DNA of 64,000 bases, from the NCBI GenBank assembly GCA_022567295.1, contig JADFHE010000001.1:1-64000 (forward strand). The letters are read 5' to 3'. The DNA comes from Pseudomonadota bacterium. Its GTDB lineage: Bacteria > Pseudomonadota > Gammaproteobacteria > Steroidobacterales > Woeseiaceae. Positions 14,538 to 24,876 of this stretch are shown here, piece after piece. The position numbers and the translations under genes were made by a program. The notes under the pieces were generated by a model. That model did no database searches. It saw nothing but the letters and a program-made list of their open reading frames with translations, and had not been told where the DNA came from. Each line of letters opens with the position of its first letter. The stretch's first letter is position 1.

Positions 14538-17057
14538 ATGAGTAGATTAACCTTTGGAACGGTCAGCATAGCCGCAGTGTTTCTGGCAGCAACATTTGGA
14601 ACACCTGGCAGCGTACAGGCCCAGGATTCGGACGCGGCGATTGAAGAAATTATCGTGACGGGTATCGGCTCCCGTAGCAAGCAGCGCTCGAACGTCGACC
14701 TGGCCGTGCCCGTGGACGTGCTCTCGCTAGAGGATATCAATAAGACCGGCCAGATTGACATCGGACAGTCGCTGCACTTTTTGGCGCCGTCTTTTAGCGC
14801 CGTCAAATTCGGCATCAACGACCTCTCGCCGCTCACTGACCCGGCCACCCTGCGCGGGCTGTCGCCGGATCAGACGCTTCTTCTCGTTAATGGCAAGCGG
14901 CGGCATAAGGTGTCGTTCATGAACCTCAACCACGGCCTCGCTAAGGGGCAACTCGGCAACGACATCAACGCCATTCCTGCGGCTGCCATCAAGCAAGTCG
15001 AAATTTTGCGGGACGGTGCTGCGGCGCAGTATGGCTCCGATGCCATCGCCGGCGTAATAAACATGGTACTCAACGACGCCAGCTCGGGCGGCTCTATCCG
15101 GGCCTATACCGGCGTCGCCTACACTGCGCCGGAGTACGATGGTAAGTCGCCCGTTGGCCCGGACGGGCAGGAGATTTACCCCGGCGACTTTGTCACCGAT
15201 GGGGCTACGTACTCCGTCTCCGCCAATTTCGGATTGCCCTGGGGAGACGACGGATTCATTAACACGACCCTTTGGGCGCATCACAACGATGCCTACGATC
15301 GCTCAGGCACCTATACGCACAGCGCGGGCTGGTATCCCGACGATCCGGCCCTGACGCCGGCAGAGAATATCGCCGAAGACGAGCGGTTGCGTATCCTCAA
15401 CGGGATCGACCTGGACCGCGCGATACTCGGGGCGGCTGAGGTCACGAACAGCGGCATTTTCATCAACGCCGGGCGGCCCATGGACGAAGACTGGGACTTC
15501 TACGTCTTTGGCGGTTTCTCCGACAAGGAGGTCATCGGCGGCATTTTCTCACGGGCGGCAGCGCGAACGGACCGGGCCGTCCTGGAGATCTTTCCTAACG
15601 GCTTCAACCCCATAACCCCCGCAGAAATGACCGACTGGCAGATCGTTACGGGCGCACGGGGAGAATTCGGCGAGGGCTGGGGGCTCGATCTCAGCATGGG
15701 CTACAGCGGCAACAAACTCGATTTGTTTAACACCAACACGGTCAACCCCAGCATGGGCGCCGCTTCGCCCACCGAATTCTACACTGGCAGCCTGGAAGTG
15801 ACGCAGACTCTCCTGAATCTGGACGTTACCAAACTCCTTGGCGACGGCAACACAACCCTTGCCGTTGGCACCGAAATCCGCTTCGAAACCTTCGAGCAGA
15901 CGCAGGGGACGGCCGATTCTTGGCGGCCCGGGCCGTTGGCGTTTTTTCCGAACGATCCTAAAAGAGACATCGGCTCCACCGGGCGCGAAGGCTTCTCGGA
16001 CCTTACCCAGGGCAAGTGGGAGCGCAACAATGTCGGTGTCTATGTAGAAGTAGAGAGGGATATCAGCGACGATTTCCTCGTCACGGCGGCGGCGCGGTGG
16101 GAACGCTACTCTGATTTTGGGAGCGACGTCTCGTACAAGCTGGCTAGTCGATACCGGTTCTCAGACAGGTTTTCCCTGCGCGGTTCCGTCAACCGCTCCT
16201 TCCGCGCGATTTCGCTCGCGCAGTATCAATACAGCAACTACGTTAACATCGCCTTCGACAACGCCGGCGACTCGGTCGTGACACCATTCCTGCCGATCAG
16301 GAACCCGCTCGTGCAGTCAGCTTTCGGCATCACCGACCTGGAGCCGGAGACTTCGCTCGACTTCTCCGTCGGGATTACGTCCGAGCTCAGCGACAACCTG
16401 TCGTTTACCGTAGACGCCTACCAGATCGATATCGACGACCGCATCTTGATCTCGGGTGGGATCGGCCTCGCCGCTTTTCCGGAGTTTGCCAATTCCGGCT
16501 ACGACGAGGTCCAAATCTTCTCCAATGCCGTCAACACCAGCACGAAAGGGTTTGATGTGGTGCTCAACTATGTTCAGGAGGTCGGCAATGACGGTCAGCT
16601 GAGCCTGGCGCTGGCGGCCAACTTCAACGATACCGAGGTGGACAGTATCAACGTCCTGCCCGGCCTCACTGAAGGCGACCTCGTCGACGGCAGAGATCTC
16701 GTCTTCATGACCGACGGCGCGCCCAAGCAAAAGGTCATCGTGACGGCCGGCTACCAAGTTGGCAATTTCGACCTGCTGGCGCGCGTAACCAACTTCGGTG
16801 AAGTGAAGGATCCCCGCACAACAAACCTGGCCGGCGACCCGCAGACATTCTCTTCCCAAACCGTTACCGACCTTTCGTTGACAGCCCGTGTCACGGACCA
16901 GTTTTCGGTCACGTTGGGTGTGAATAACGCCTTCGACGTGTACCCCGACATGCTGATTAAACCGCAAGTACGCGGGGAGGTCATCTATTCTCGCCGCACC
17001 AACCAGTTCGGTACCATGGGTCGGTTCGTGAACCTCTCGATGGACTACAACTGGTAA
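14538..17057 (+). CDS. TonB-dependent receptor
   Basis: Signal peptide, EEIIVTGIGSRSKQRSNVDLAVPVDVLS, VEILRDGAAAQYGSDAIAGVIN plug; 839-aa barrel. Confidence 0.93.
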   Translation: MSRLTFGTVSIAAVFLAATFGTPGSVQAQDSDAAIEEIIVTGIGSRSKQRSNVDLAVPVDVLSLEDINKTGQIDIGQSLHFLAPSFSAVKFGINDLSPLTDPATLRGLSPDQTLLLVNGKRRHKVSFMNLNHGLAKGQLGNDINAIPAAAIKQVEILRDGAAAQYGSDAIAGVINMVLNDASSGGSIRAYTGVAYTAPEYDGKSPVGPDGQEIYPGDFVTDGATYSVSANFGLPWGDDGFINTTLWAHHNDAYDRSGTYTHSAGWYPDDPALTPAENIAEDERLRILNGIDLDRAILGAAEVTNSGIFINAGRPMDEDWDFYVFGGFSDKEVIGGIFSRAAARTDRAVLEIFPNGFNPITPAEMTDWQIVTGARGEFGEGWGLDLSMGYSGNKLDLFNTNTVNPSMGAASPTEFYTGSLEVTQTLLNLDVTKLLGDGNTTLAVGTEIRFETFEQTQGTADSWRPGPLAFFPNDPKRDIGSTGREGFSDLTQGKWERNNVGVYVEVERDISDDFLVTAAARWERYSDFGSDVSYKLASRYRFSDRFSLRGSVNRSFRAISLAQYQYSNYVNIAFDNAGDSVVTPFLPIRNPLVQSAFGITDLEPETSLDFSVGITSELSDNLSFTVDAYQIDIDDRILISGGIGLAAFPEFANSGYDEVQIFSNAVNTSTKGFDVVLNYVQEVGNDGQLSLALAANFNDTEVDSINVLPGLTEGDLVDGRDLVFMTDGAPKQKVIVTAGYQVGNFDLLARVTNFGEVKDPRTTNLAGDPQTFSSQTVTDLSLTARVTDQFSVTLGVNNAFDVYPDMLIKPQVRGEVIYSRRTNQFGTMGRFVNLSMDYNW

Positions 17058-17095
17058 TTCACCGACGAGGTCATCGAATAAGCGGATGCAGTAGA

Positions 17096-17127
17096 GGCCG
17101 GAGGAAACAGACATTCTCCGGCCTTTT
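17096..17127 (+). terminator. Rho-independent terminator
   Basis: GGCCGGAG / CTCCGGCC stem followed by TTTT, just after the TonB receptor. Confidence 0.8.
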
Positions 17128-17245
17128 CAATGGCATGCCATGTGAATCAAACATGGTCAGAATGTCCAGAATAAGAAATATGGCCCTTAAAACCAATACT
17201 CTCAGTTTGTTTAGTTTTGATGGTCGAGTTTTATAATTATCCATC

Positions 17246-18244
17246 ATGAGGCTTTCAGAATCTAAGGGTCACCACCGCCGGCAATCAAATCTGATTGCCA
17301 CTTTGCTTTTTCTTGGTATTTTTTTCAGTGCTGGCCAAACTGCGTACGCGGTCGAGCGTCTGCACTTTCTGATTCCGGGTGGCGCTGGTGGCGGCTGGGA
17401 TACAACTGCGCGGGGTGTTGGTGATGCGCTAACACGATCGGGTATTGTGTCGCGTGCATCCTATCAGAACATGTCGGGTGGTGATGGCAGCAAGGCAATT
17501 GCTCACTTGATTGAGTCCGCCGAACGTCAAACTGACACTTTGATGATTAGTTCCACGCCCATTGTTTTAAAGTCTCTCAAGAACATATTTCCCCAGTCCT
17601 ACAAAGATCTGACTCCAGTTGCCGCGGTAATCGCCGACTACGGTGCTTTTGTCGTGAAAACGGATTCTAAATACACGAGTTGGCAGCAGATGATTGACGA
17701 TTTCAGGCTCGATCCGAGAAATGTTCTGGTCGCTGGTGGCTCGGTTTTAGGCGGCATGGATCATGTGGTTGCCGCAATGGCGTTCAAGCAATCAGGCGTT
17801 GACCCTAAATCCATACGCTACATTCCTTACAACGCTGGCGCCAAGGCGATGGTGGGACTGCTTTCCAATGAAACTCAATTACTGTCAACGGGGTTAAGCG
17901 AAGCTCTGGCTTTGGCTGAACAGGGCGAGGTAAGAGTATTGGCCATGACGGCTGCAACTCGTATGGACCACGCCCCTGAGGTACCAACTCTTTCAGAGCA
18001 AGGTGTTGATTTAGTGTTTACGAACTGGCGTGGTTTCTTTGGGGCGCCGGGGCTGTCAGAAAATAAAGTGCGTGAGTTTCAAGAATTACTGCTAAGAATG
18101 TACGACACCAAAGAGTGGGAGGATATTCGTCTCAAACGCGGTTGGACCAATCTCTATATTAGTGGCGACGATTTCATCGAATTTCTAAAAGATCAGGAGA
18201 CAGAGATGGGTTACCTACTGGATGAGCTCGGAATTCGCAGATAG
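17246..18244 (+). CDS. tctC: Tripartite tricarboxylate transporter substrate-binding protein (TctC/Bug family)
   Basis: Signal peptide, RLHFLIPGGAGGGWDTTARGVGDAL...; followed by TctB and TctA. Confidence 0.9.
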   Translation: MRLSESKGHHRRQSNLIATLLFLGIFFSAGQTAYAVERLHFLIPGGAGGGWDTTARGVGDALTRSGIVSRASYQNMSGGDGSKAIAHLIESAERQTDTLMISSTPIVLKSLKNIFPQSYKDLTPVAAVIADYGAFVVKTDSKYTSWQQMIDDFRLDPRNVLVAGGSVLGGMDHVVAAMAFKQSGVDPKSIRYIPYNAGAKAMVGLLSNETQLLSTGLSEALALAEQGEVRVLAMTAATRMDHAPEVPTLSEQGVDLVFTNWRGFFGAPGLSENKVREFQELLLRMYDTKEWEDIRLKRGWTNLYISGDDFIEFLKDQETEMGYLLDELGIRR

Positions 18245-18249
18245 CAGCA

Positions 18250-18738
18250 ATGAATTTCATTAACAATAAAGACAAAGTCGGCAGCAGTATTATCTTGCTG
18301 GTCGCGTTGATTTATCTGAATGCGGCATTCGATATACCGATTATTCAGGTGATGGGTGACGAAGTATTTACGGCGCGAACGCTACCGATCGGTTTGTCGA
18401 TATTAACTATCGTTACCTGCCTGATTCAGATATTTCTTCCTGCCAGTGGCGCGGCGGATGAAACCATATCGAATGCGATCGCCGGCTTTCATTGGAAACC
18501 GTGTTTATTGCTGACCGGACTAATGCTGCTATACAGTCTGTCGTTTAAGATTGTCGGCTTTTCTATCGGTACCTTTCTTTTCCTGTTCATCGGGTTTGCC
18601 ATACTAAAGGAGAAAAGATACTTACTGTCGGCAGCAATCTCGTCAGGGGTAGCTGTATTCATGTGGGTTGTCCTGACCCAGATGTTCGATATCTTTCTTG
18701 ACTCGGGCAGTCTCTATCGTCTGTTGGCAGGAGCGTAG
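18250..18738 (+). CDS. tctB: Tripartite tricarboxylate transporter TctB family protein
   Basis: Four hydrophobic segments between tctC and tctA. Confidence 0.85.
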   Translation: MNFINNKDKVGSSIILLVALIYLNAAFDIPIIQVMGDEVFTARTLPIGLSILTIVTCLIQIFLPASGAADETISNAIAGFHWKPCLLLTGLMLLYSLSFKIVGFSIGTFLFLFIGFAILKEKRYLLSAAISSGVAVFMWVVLTQMFDIFLDSGSLYRLLAGA

Positions 18739-18740
18739 GC

Positions 18741-20264
18741 ATGCTCGACGGTATTTTGCAGGGCTTAAGCACAGCCTTTTTGCCCGTCAACCTGATGTTG
18801 CTTTTTGTGGGTTGTTTTGCCGGTACTTTTATTGGCATGTTGCCTGGATTGGGACCGGTCTCCGCCATTGCGTTGATGATCCCGATTACATACGGATTTG
18901 ATCCTTCATCAGGATTGATATTAATGGCCGGTGTCTATTATGGCGCTGTGTTCGGCGGCTCCACGTCGGCTATTCTCATCAATGCTCCTGGCGTATCCGG
19001 CGCCGTAGCAACGGCTTTTGATGGCTATCCTATGGCGCAGCGCGGCGAAGCCGGTAAAGCACTGGCTCTGGCAGCCTATTCATCGTTCGCCGGCGGTACG
19101 ATAGGGGCTGTTTTTCTCCTCCTCTTTGTGCCAATCCTGGCGAAACTAAGTCTCAGCTTTCAGTCAGCGGATTACTTTGCACTGATGGTGTTTGGACTTT
19201 CTGCCATTACTGCCTTCTCGGGCAAAGGACAGGTAATCAAGGCTGTGCTAATGGCGCTTTTGGGATTGATGTTGGCGACGGTGGGAGAAGATCCATCGGG
19301 TATTCAACGTTTCACGTTTGGTATTACGGATCTGTACGACGGCATCAGTTTCTTATTACTTTCTATGGCGACGTTTGCTATCGCTGAAGCGCTGATGGTC
19401 GTACTACGGCCCAGTCCGCCCAGTAAGGTGGCTAGTGCCGGTAAGCCCACCTTTCAAACTCTGGGTAGCATGAAGCTAAGTAAAGAAGAAATTAAGGACG
19501 TTGCTCCTGTGGTGGCGCGTTCATCAGTACTTGGCTTTTTCGTCGGTGTCTTGCCTGGTGCCGGTGCAACCATTGCGTCTTTTTTGGCCTACGGTATGGA
19601 AAGAAATCTAGCGTCGGCCAAACAGAAACTGGGATTTGGAAAAGGCAGTTTGAGAGGACTGGCCGCACCAGAAACCGCCAACAATGCAGCTTCCACGGGC
19701 TCGTTTGTCCCTTTGCTGACCTTAGGCATTCCTGGTTCCGCAACGACAGCAATTATGCTGGGTGCACTCCTGTCCTATGGCGTTCAGCCTGGGCCACGAC
19801 TTTATATAGATCATCCTGCTGTATTTTGGTCTGTCATTATTTCTATGTACTTGGGCAATATTATTCTGTTGATATTGAATCTTCCGTTAATTCCCTACAT
19901 TTCCAAATTACTCGCTGTTCCCAGGCAGTTCTTGACGCCGATTATTCTGTTCTTGTCACTCATTGGTGTTTACCTGGTGTCATTCAATACGGTTGATCTG
20001 TTCATGATGGTCGTTATTGGAGCGATCGCTGTCGTATTTCGAGTGCTGAATTTTCCATTGGCGCCCCTGTTACTGGGTTTTATTCTCGGTGGCATGATGG
20101 AGGAGAACCTGCGGCGAGCCCTGTTGATTTCGGACGGATCCCTCGAGTTTTTATGGCAAAGGCCCATAACTGCGACAATAATCATTATTACCGTTGCGAC
20201 TGTGCTGATTCCGATCGTGTCCTCCCTGAGAAAAACGAAAGGCAGTCGTGCATTAGATACCTAA
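18741..20264 (+). CDS. tctA: Tripartite tricarboxylate transporter permease TctA
   Basis: GMLPGLGPVSAIALMIPITYGFDPSSGLILMAGVYYGAVFGGSTSAILINAPG. Confidence 0.95.
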   Translation: MLDGILQGLSTAFLPVNLMLLFVGCFAGTFIGMLPGLGPVSAIALMIPITYGFDPSSGLILMAGVYYGAVFGGSTSAILINAPGVSGAVATAFDGYPMAQRGEAGKALALAAYSSFAGGTIGAVFLLLFVPILAKLSLSFQSADYFALMVFGLSAITAFSGKGQVIKAVLMALLGLMLATVGEDPSGIQRFTFGITDLYDGISFLLLSMATFAIAEALMVVLRPSPPSKVASAGKPTFQTLGSMKLSKEEIKDVAPVVARSSVLGFFVGVLPGAGATIASFLAYGMERNLASAKQKLGFGKGSLRGLAAPETANNAASTGSFVPLLTLGIPGSATTAIMLGALLSYGVQPGPRLYIDHPAVFWSVIISMYLGNIILLILNLPLIPYISKLLAVPRQFLTPIILFLSLIGVYLVSFNTVDLFMMVVIGAIAVVFRVLNFPLAPLLLGFILGGMMEENLRRALLISDGSLEFLWQRPITATIIIITVATVLIPIVSSLRKTKGSRALDT

Positions 20265-20316
20265 AATTGAGATGATCACAGAATAACGGCTTGTTTGATC
20301 TGAAAACGGTTAAGAC

Positions 20317-21927
20317 ATGAAATTACTACGCCAGTTTTCCTTGCAGTCAAAGATGATTATCTTCATCGTCGCCCTGGTGCTGTTTCAAACAGGCATCATG
20401 GGCTTCGTGTCGACAAACCTGGTCAACACCATACTTGAAGATCAGTCAGGTAAGCGGGTGCTGGATGTTTCACAAACGATTGCGACCATGCCGGAGGTCG
20501 CCAGGCTACTGGGAGAACAGGATCCCGACGGCAAGCTTCAAGTGTTGGCTGAAGCGATACGCGTAAAAACGGGAGCCCAGTTCGTTGTGATTGGGGACCG
20601 TCAAGGAAGGCGTTATTCCCACCCCGACCCCGAAAAAATCGGCAAAACTATGGTTGGTGGAGACAATGACCTAGCCCTGGAGAATGGTAAGGCCTATATC
20701 TCAAAAGCGGTAGGAACCATGGGTTTATCGTTGCGCGGTAAAGTACCCATATTCGATGCAAACAAAAATATCATCGGAATAGTTTCTGTTGGTTATCTGG
20801 AAGAGAGCATTCACCAGATGATCGTTAGCCGGCGCGCCGTCATTATTACATCCAACGTCATATTGGTGATATTTGGTGTCCTGATTGCAGTGCTACTGGC
20901 CCGCAGTTTCAAGCGTGCCATCTTCGGGCTGGAGCCCCATCAAATTGGCCGCATGTTCCAGGAGAGAAGCGCGATTTTGGGTTCTATTCGTGAAGGTATC
21001 GTTGCGATCAATAAGGATGGTGATATCACCATGATTAACCAGGCTGCGAGAAAGACGCTGGGGCTGAATGCTGATGAGGATTACTTACATCGGCCTATCG
21101 AAAAGGTCGTGCCCGAAACCGGCATTTTGGATGTCTTGCGCACCGGCAAGAGTCAACTGGATCTTGAACACAGAGTCGGCGGCAAGGAGATAATCGTTAA
21201 CCGAATTCCCATTTGGGTTGACAACACAGTGATGGGAGTCGTTTCCAGTTTTCGGGAAAAAGACGAGATTGACTCGCTTGCTAAAGAACTCTCCCAGGTG
21301 CAGGAGTATTCCGACATGCTCCGCCACCAGACGCATGAGTATTCGAACAAACTTCATACTATTTCCGGCCTGATACAGCTAGAGGCCTACGAAAAGGCGA
21401 TTGAGTTAATTGGCAGCGAAACATCGGGATACCAGGATCTACTTCAGTTCTTGGTTTCCGCCGTCCCGGACCCCCTCGTTGCAGGCTGTATTCTGGGGAA
21501 GTACAGCCGTGCCAAGGAACTGAATATCCAGCTGAATGTGGACCGGGACAGCAATTTTGCAGACGTTCCCGATTGGATCAATAAGGAGAAGCTGGTCACT
21601 GTGTTGGGCAACCTGTTGGATAACGCCTATCAGGCGGTAACGCCCTTATCGGAAGATAAACGGGTGGTAAATCTTTCATTAACAGACTTGGGAAACGACT
21701 TGATTTTCGAAGTGGAAGATTCTGGCAATGGAATAGAGGAAGGCCTCGCTGAGCATATATTCGAAAAAGGTGTCTCAAGCAGTGACGAAAAGGGCAAGGG
21801 ATTTGGTTTGTATCTGGTTAAAGATCTGTTGTCCTACGTTAATGGACATATCACTGTAAGCAAGTCCGGCCTGGGCGGTGTGATGTTTACCGTTTATATC
21901 TCAAAAAGGCAGGAAGTCTATGGATAA
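20317..21927 (+). CDS. CitA/DcuS-type sensor histidine kinase
   Basis: N-terminal TM + periplasmic sensor, PAS, QVQEYSDMLRHQTHEYSNKLHTISGLIQL, GNLLDNA...GKGFGLYLVK. Confidence 0.93.
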   Translation: MKLLRQFSLQSKMIIFIVALVLFQTGIMGFVSTNLVNTILEDQSGKRVLDVSQTIATMPEVARLLGEQDPDGKLQVLAEAIRVKTGAQFVVIGDRQGRRYSHPDPEKIGKTMVGGDNDLALENGKAYISKAVGTMGLSLRGKVPIFDANKNIIGIVSVGYLEESIHQMIVSRRAVIITSNVILVIFGVLIAVLLARSFKRAIFGLEPHQIGRMFQERSAILGSIREGIVAINKDGDITMINQAARKTLGLNADEDYLHRPIEKVVPETGILDVLRTGKSQLDLEHRVGGKEIIVNRIPIWVDNTVMGVVSSFREKDEIDSLAKELSQVQEYSDMLRHQTHEYSNKLHTISGLIQLEAYEKAIELIGSETSGYQDLLQFLVSAVPDPLVAGCILGKYSRAKELNIQLNVDRDSNFADVPDWINKEKLVTVLGNLLDNAYQAVTPLSEDKRVVNLSLTDLGNDLIFEVEDSGNGIEEGLAEHIFEKGVSSSDEKGKGFGLYLVKDLLSYVNGHITVSKSGLGGVMFTVYISKRQEVYG

Positions 21928-22615
21928 TTTGAGTGTCGTAATTGCCGAAGATGATCCGAAAATATCTGAGATACAAAGCCGTTTTATCGAGAAAATCGAA
22001 GGATTCGACGTTGTCGGTATTGGTAATACGATCGAGGAGTCGGAACAGATAATTGATGTATTTCAGCCGGACCTGGTGCTATTGGATTATTACTTTCCTG
22101 ATGGCAACGGCGTCGATCTACTGTGGAAAATCAGGCGTTTGTACAAGAATACCGATGTTATTTTTATAACCGCAGCGAAAGAAGTCGGAGTTTTACAGGA
22201 TGCCATTCGTGGCGGTGCGTTTGATTACATTCTAAAGCCCATGACGTTCAGTCGTTTTCAATCGACTTTAGGCAAGTTTCTCGATCACAGAAATAAGATT
22301 GGAGAAATGACCAGGCTTGATCAAACCGGTGTAGATCAGATCATTCATCCGGCTGAGGCTACCGTCCAGACGGACGTCAGAATGCCCAAGAGCATCGATC
22401 CATTGACCCTGGAGAAAGTAGAGGACGAAGTTAACAAGTTAAATGACGATGGAGTTAATGCGGAAGCGATGGGCTTACAGCTTGGTATTAGCCGGACAAC
22501 GGCACGCCGTTATCTTGAGTTCCTGGTGTCAAAGGGCATCGTCAAGCCAAGTTTGGTGTACGGGTCAGTAGGGCGTCCGGAACGCCTGTATTTTCAAGCC
22601 AACAGTAAAACGTAG
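21920..22615 (+). CDS. CitB/DcuR-type response regulator
   Basis: Receiver VVIAEDDPKISEIQSRFIEKI...DLVLLDYYFPDGNG with a C-terminal HTH; overlaps the kinase gene by 8 nt. Confidence 0.92.
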   Translation: MDNLSVVIAEDDPKISEIQSRFIEKIEGFDVVGIGNTIEESEQIIDVFQPDLVLLDYYFPDGNGVDLLWKIRRLYKNTDVIFITAAKEVGVLQDAIRGGAFDYILKPMTFSRFQSTLGKFLDHRNKIGEMTRLDQTGVDQIIHPAEATVQTDVRMPKSIDPLTLEKVEDEVNKLNDDGVNAEAMGLQLGISRTTARRYLEFLVSKGIVKPSLVYGSVGRPERLYFQANSKT

Positions 22616-22634
22616 TTACGCCTGAGCCTGGCCG

Positions 22635-24392
22635 GTGCTGCGTCCTTTCTTGAGAAGACTGCCCGCTGTATCGGTGATATGGATGTTAGCGCTGTCCGCT
22701 GCGTCTTGCGACGGGCCCGCGAATCAGGCTGATCACAATGAACTGGCGACGGAAACCACTCGCGAGGTCAGGGTCATCACGTCCGGCGGGTTTACGGCGG
22801 CGTATAAAGTCCTCGGGCCCGAATTCGAAGCAGCAACCGGTATCAGGCTCGTCACGGCCTACGGCGCTTCATCAGGTGGTGCGGAAGATTCGATTCCATC
22901 GCGATTGTCCCGCGGCGAGCCGGCCGATGTAATCATTCTTTCCCGCTCGTCTCTCGACAATCTCACGGCAGCGGCTGAAGTCGTTGCCGACTCGCGAGTC
23001 GACCTGGTGCGCTCTACGATTGGGATGGCAGTGCAGTCGGGTGCGCCGATGCCCGATATCAGCACGACCGACTCGTTCGTGGCTTCGCTGCTTGCCGCCG
23101 ATTCGATTGGCTACTCTGCGAGCGCCAGCGGAACCTATCTGTCGACGGTGCTGTTTCCGCAACTCGGCATCTGGGAGCAAATAGAAGCAAAGAGCAAAAG
23201 AATCTTAAGTGAGCGAGTTGCGACGGTCGTTGCCAGAGGTGAGGTGCAAATAGGATTTCAACAGATTAGTGAGATTCTGCCTATCGAGGGAATCGACTAC
23301 GTCGGGCCCATTCCAAAAGATGTGCAAAAAGTAACAACGTTTTCGGCAGGTATCACGATGCGCGCCGAAAATTCGGCGGATGCACAGAGACTCATCGATT
23401 TTCTATCCTCGCCAGAAGTGGCCGACACTATTGCGAGTACCGGCCTAGAACCGGTAGCGTCGGCTCGCAAACAGATGTCCGACGACTTTCCAAATCGACC
23501 GGTCACCATTGTTGTTGGTTTCGGTGTTGGCGGTAGCGCCGATCGCATGACTCGTTCTATGTCGAATTTTGTCGGTGAGGAGCTTGGGCAGCCCGTACAA
23601 GTCATCAACAAACGTGGCGCCGGGACGCTACTGGCATCCAATTACGTTCTGAGTCGACCACACGACGGCTACACGATTTACGCGTCCGGGTTCTCACCGT
23701 ATTTGTCGAATTCTATTCTCGAAGGCAATGCGGATTTCACGATCGACGATTTCGCGTATCTCAATTTCCAGTGGTTCGACGAAGACCTCATCGCACTGCA
23801 CAAGGATTCGCAGTACAAGGATTTGCCGGAGCTTCTTGAGGCAATACGGACCCGACCAAAGACAGTACGCGCCTCGGTTGTTCGCGGGTCGGGCGGCCAC
23901 CTGATGGCGAAGTTGCTACTCGAGGTCAACGGCATTCCACAGGAGAATCTGAATCTTGTGACCTATAACGGGGGTGGATTGGCACGGGCGGCTGTCGCTG
24001 GCGGCATCGTGGACTACATCGTGATAAGCGCCGAGGGAACTGAGAGTATTCGTGAATTTATTCGACCGTTAGCAATAGTAAGCGAACAGCGAAATCCCAA
24101 TTGGGATGTGCCGACGCTCAATGTAGCGCTGCAGCCGATGGATATCAGTGTCCCGATCCTGCCCGGAAGCATACGCGGGTTCGCGATGACGGCCGAATTC
24201 AAGCGGAATTATCCGGAGCGATTCAACAAAATTGCGGAGGCGTTCAAGAGGGCGCTGCAAAATGAGGAGCTGCTGGATACTCTCGAACGATCGGCTATCG
24301 GCTCTCGCTGGACCGGTCCGGAGCAGTCGGAAATTACGATGAGAACAACATTCAGCATTTTCGAAGACTACTCGTACCTGTTGAAGTTGTAG
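22635..24392 (+). CDS. Two-domain solute-binding lipoprotein: ModA/PBP2-like N-half + TctC/Bug-like C-half
   Basis: Lipobox-like LAASC; N-half VRVITSGGFTAAYKVLGPEFEAATGIRLVTAYGASSGG; C-half FPNRPVTIVVGFGVGGSADRMTRSMSNFVGEELGQPVQVINKRGAGTLLASNYV. GTG start. Confidence 0.8.
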   Translation: MLRPFLRRLPAVSVIWMLALSAASCDGPANQADHNELATETTREVRVITSGGFTAAYKVLGPEFEAATGIRLVTAYGASSGGAEDSIPSRLSRGEPADVIILSRSSLDNLTAAAEVVADSRVDLVRSTIGMAVQSGAPMPDISTTDSFVASLLAADSIGYSASASGTYLSTVLFPQLGIWEQIEAKSKRILSERVATVVARGEVQIGFQQISEILPIEGIDYVGPIPKDVQKVTTFSAGITMRAENSADAQRLIDFLSSPEVADTIASTGLEPVASARKQMSDDFPNRPVTIVVGFGVGGSADRMTRSMSNFVGEELGQPVQVINKRGAGTLLASNYVLSRPHDGYTIYASGFSPYLSNSILEGNADFTIDDFAYLNFQWFDEDLIALHKDSQYKDLPELLEAIRTRPKTVRASVVRGSGGHLMAKLLLEVNGIPQENLNLVTYNGGGLARAAVAGGIVDYIVISAEGTESIREFIRPLAIVSEQRNPNWDVPTLNVALQPMDISVPILPGSIRGFAMTAEFKRNYPERFNKIAEAFKRALQNEELLDTLERSAIGSRWTGPEQSEITMRTTFSIFEDYSYLLKL

Positions 24393-24399
24393 ATTTGAA

Positions 24400-24867
24400 A
24401 TGTCCTCAACCGCTGAAAAAAAGAACAAATACCGCGTCGCTGATCTGGCCGTATTGCTGGTCCTGGCGAGTCTCGTTGTCTTGTACGGCATCGATGCGTA
24501 CAGAGCTTCCAGCGATGTCCTGAACCTGATCCTGGTACTGCCGATTATCGTGATGGTACTGGTGCTGTGTCTGGTCCAGTTCGTTATCGAGTTGAGAGAT
24601 GACAGGGCGGAGGCGCCGCCACGAGAAAGCGTTGCCGATGTCGCGCCGGTCATTGGCTTGTTTGCGGTCTACGTTCTGACTCTGCAGTGGCTTGGTTTTG
24701 ATATCGGCACGATGCTGTTCGTGGCCGCTTTTCTCTGGCTCCAGGGTGAGCGTCGCTGGCACTGGCTCATTGGGTATTCGATCAGTCTGAGTTTCGGATT
24801 GGCGTTGTTCTTCTCAACGATGTTGCCGTACCCAATGCCGATGCTGATCCTGCAAACCGCGTACTGA
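24400..24867 (+). CDS. TctB family protein
   Basis: Hydrophobic ~155 aa protein directly upstream of a TctA. Confidence 0.8.
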   Translation: MSSTAEKKNKYRVADLAVLLVLASLVVLYGIDAYRASSDVLNLILVLPIIVMVLVLCLVQFVIELRDDRAEAPPRESVADVAPVIGLFAVYVLTLQWLGFDIGTMLFVAAFLWLQGERRWHWLIGYSISLSFGLALFFSTMLPYPMPMLILQTAY

Positions 24868-24876
24868 GATGGCGAG

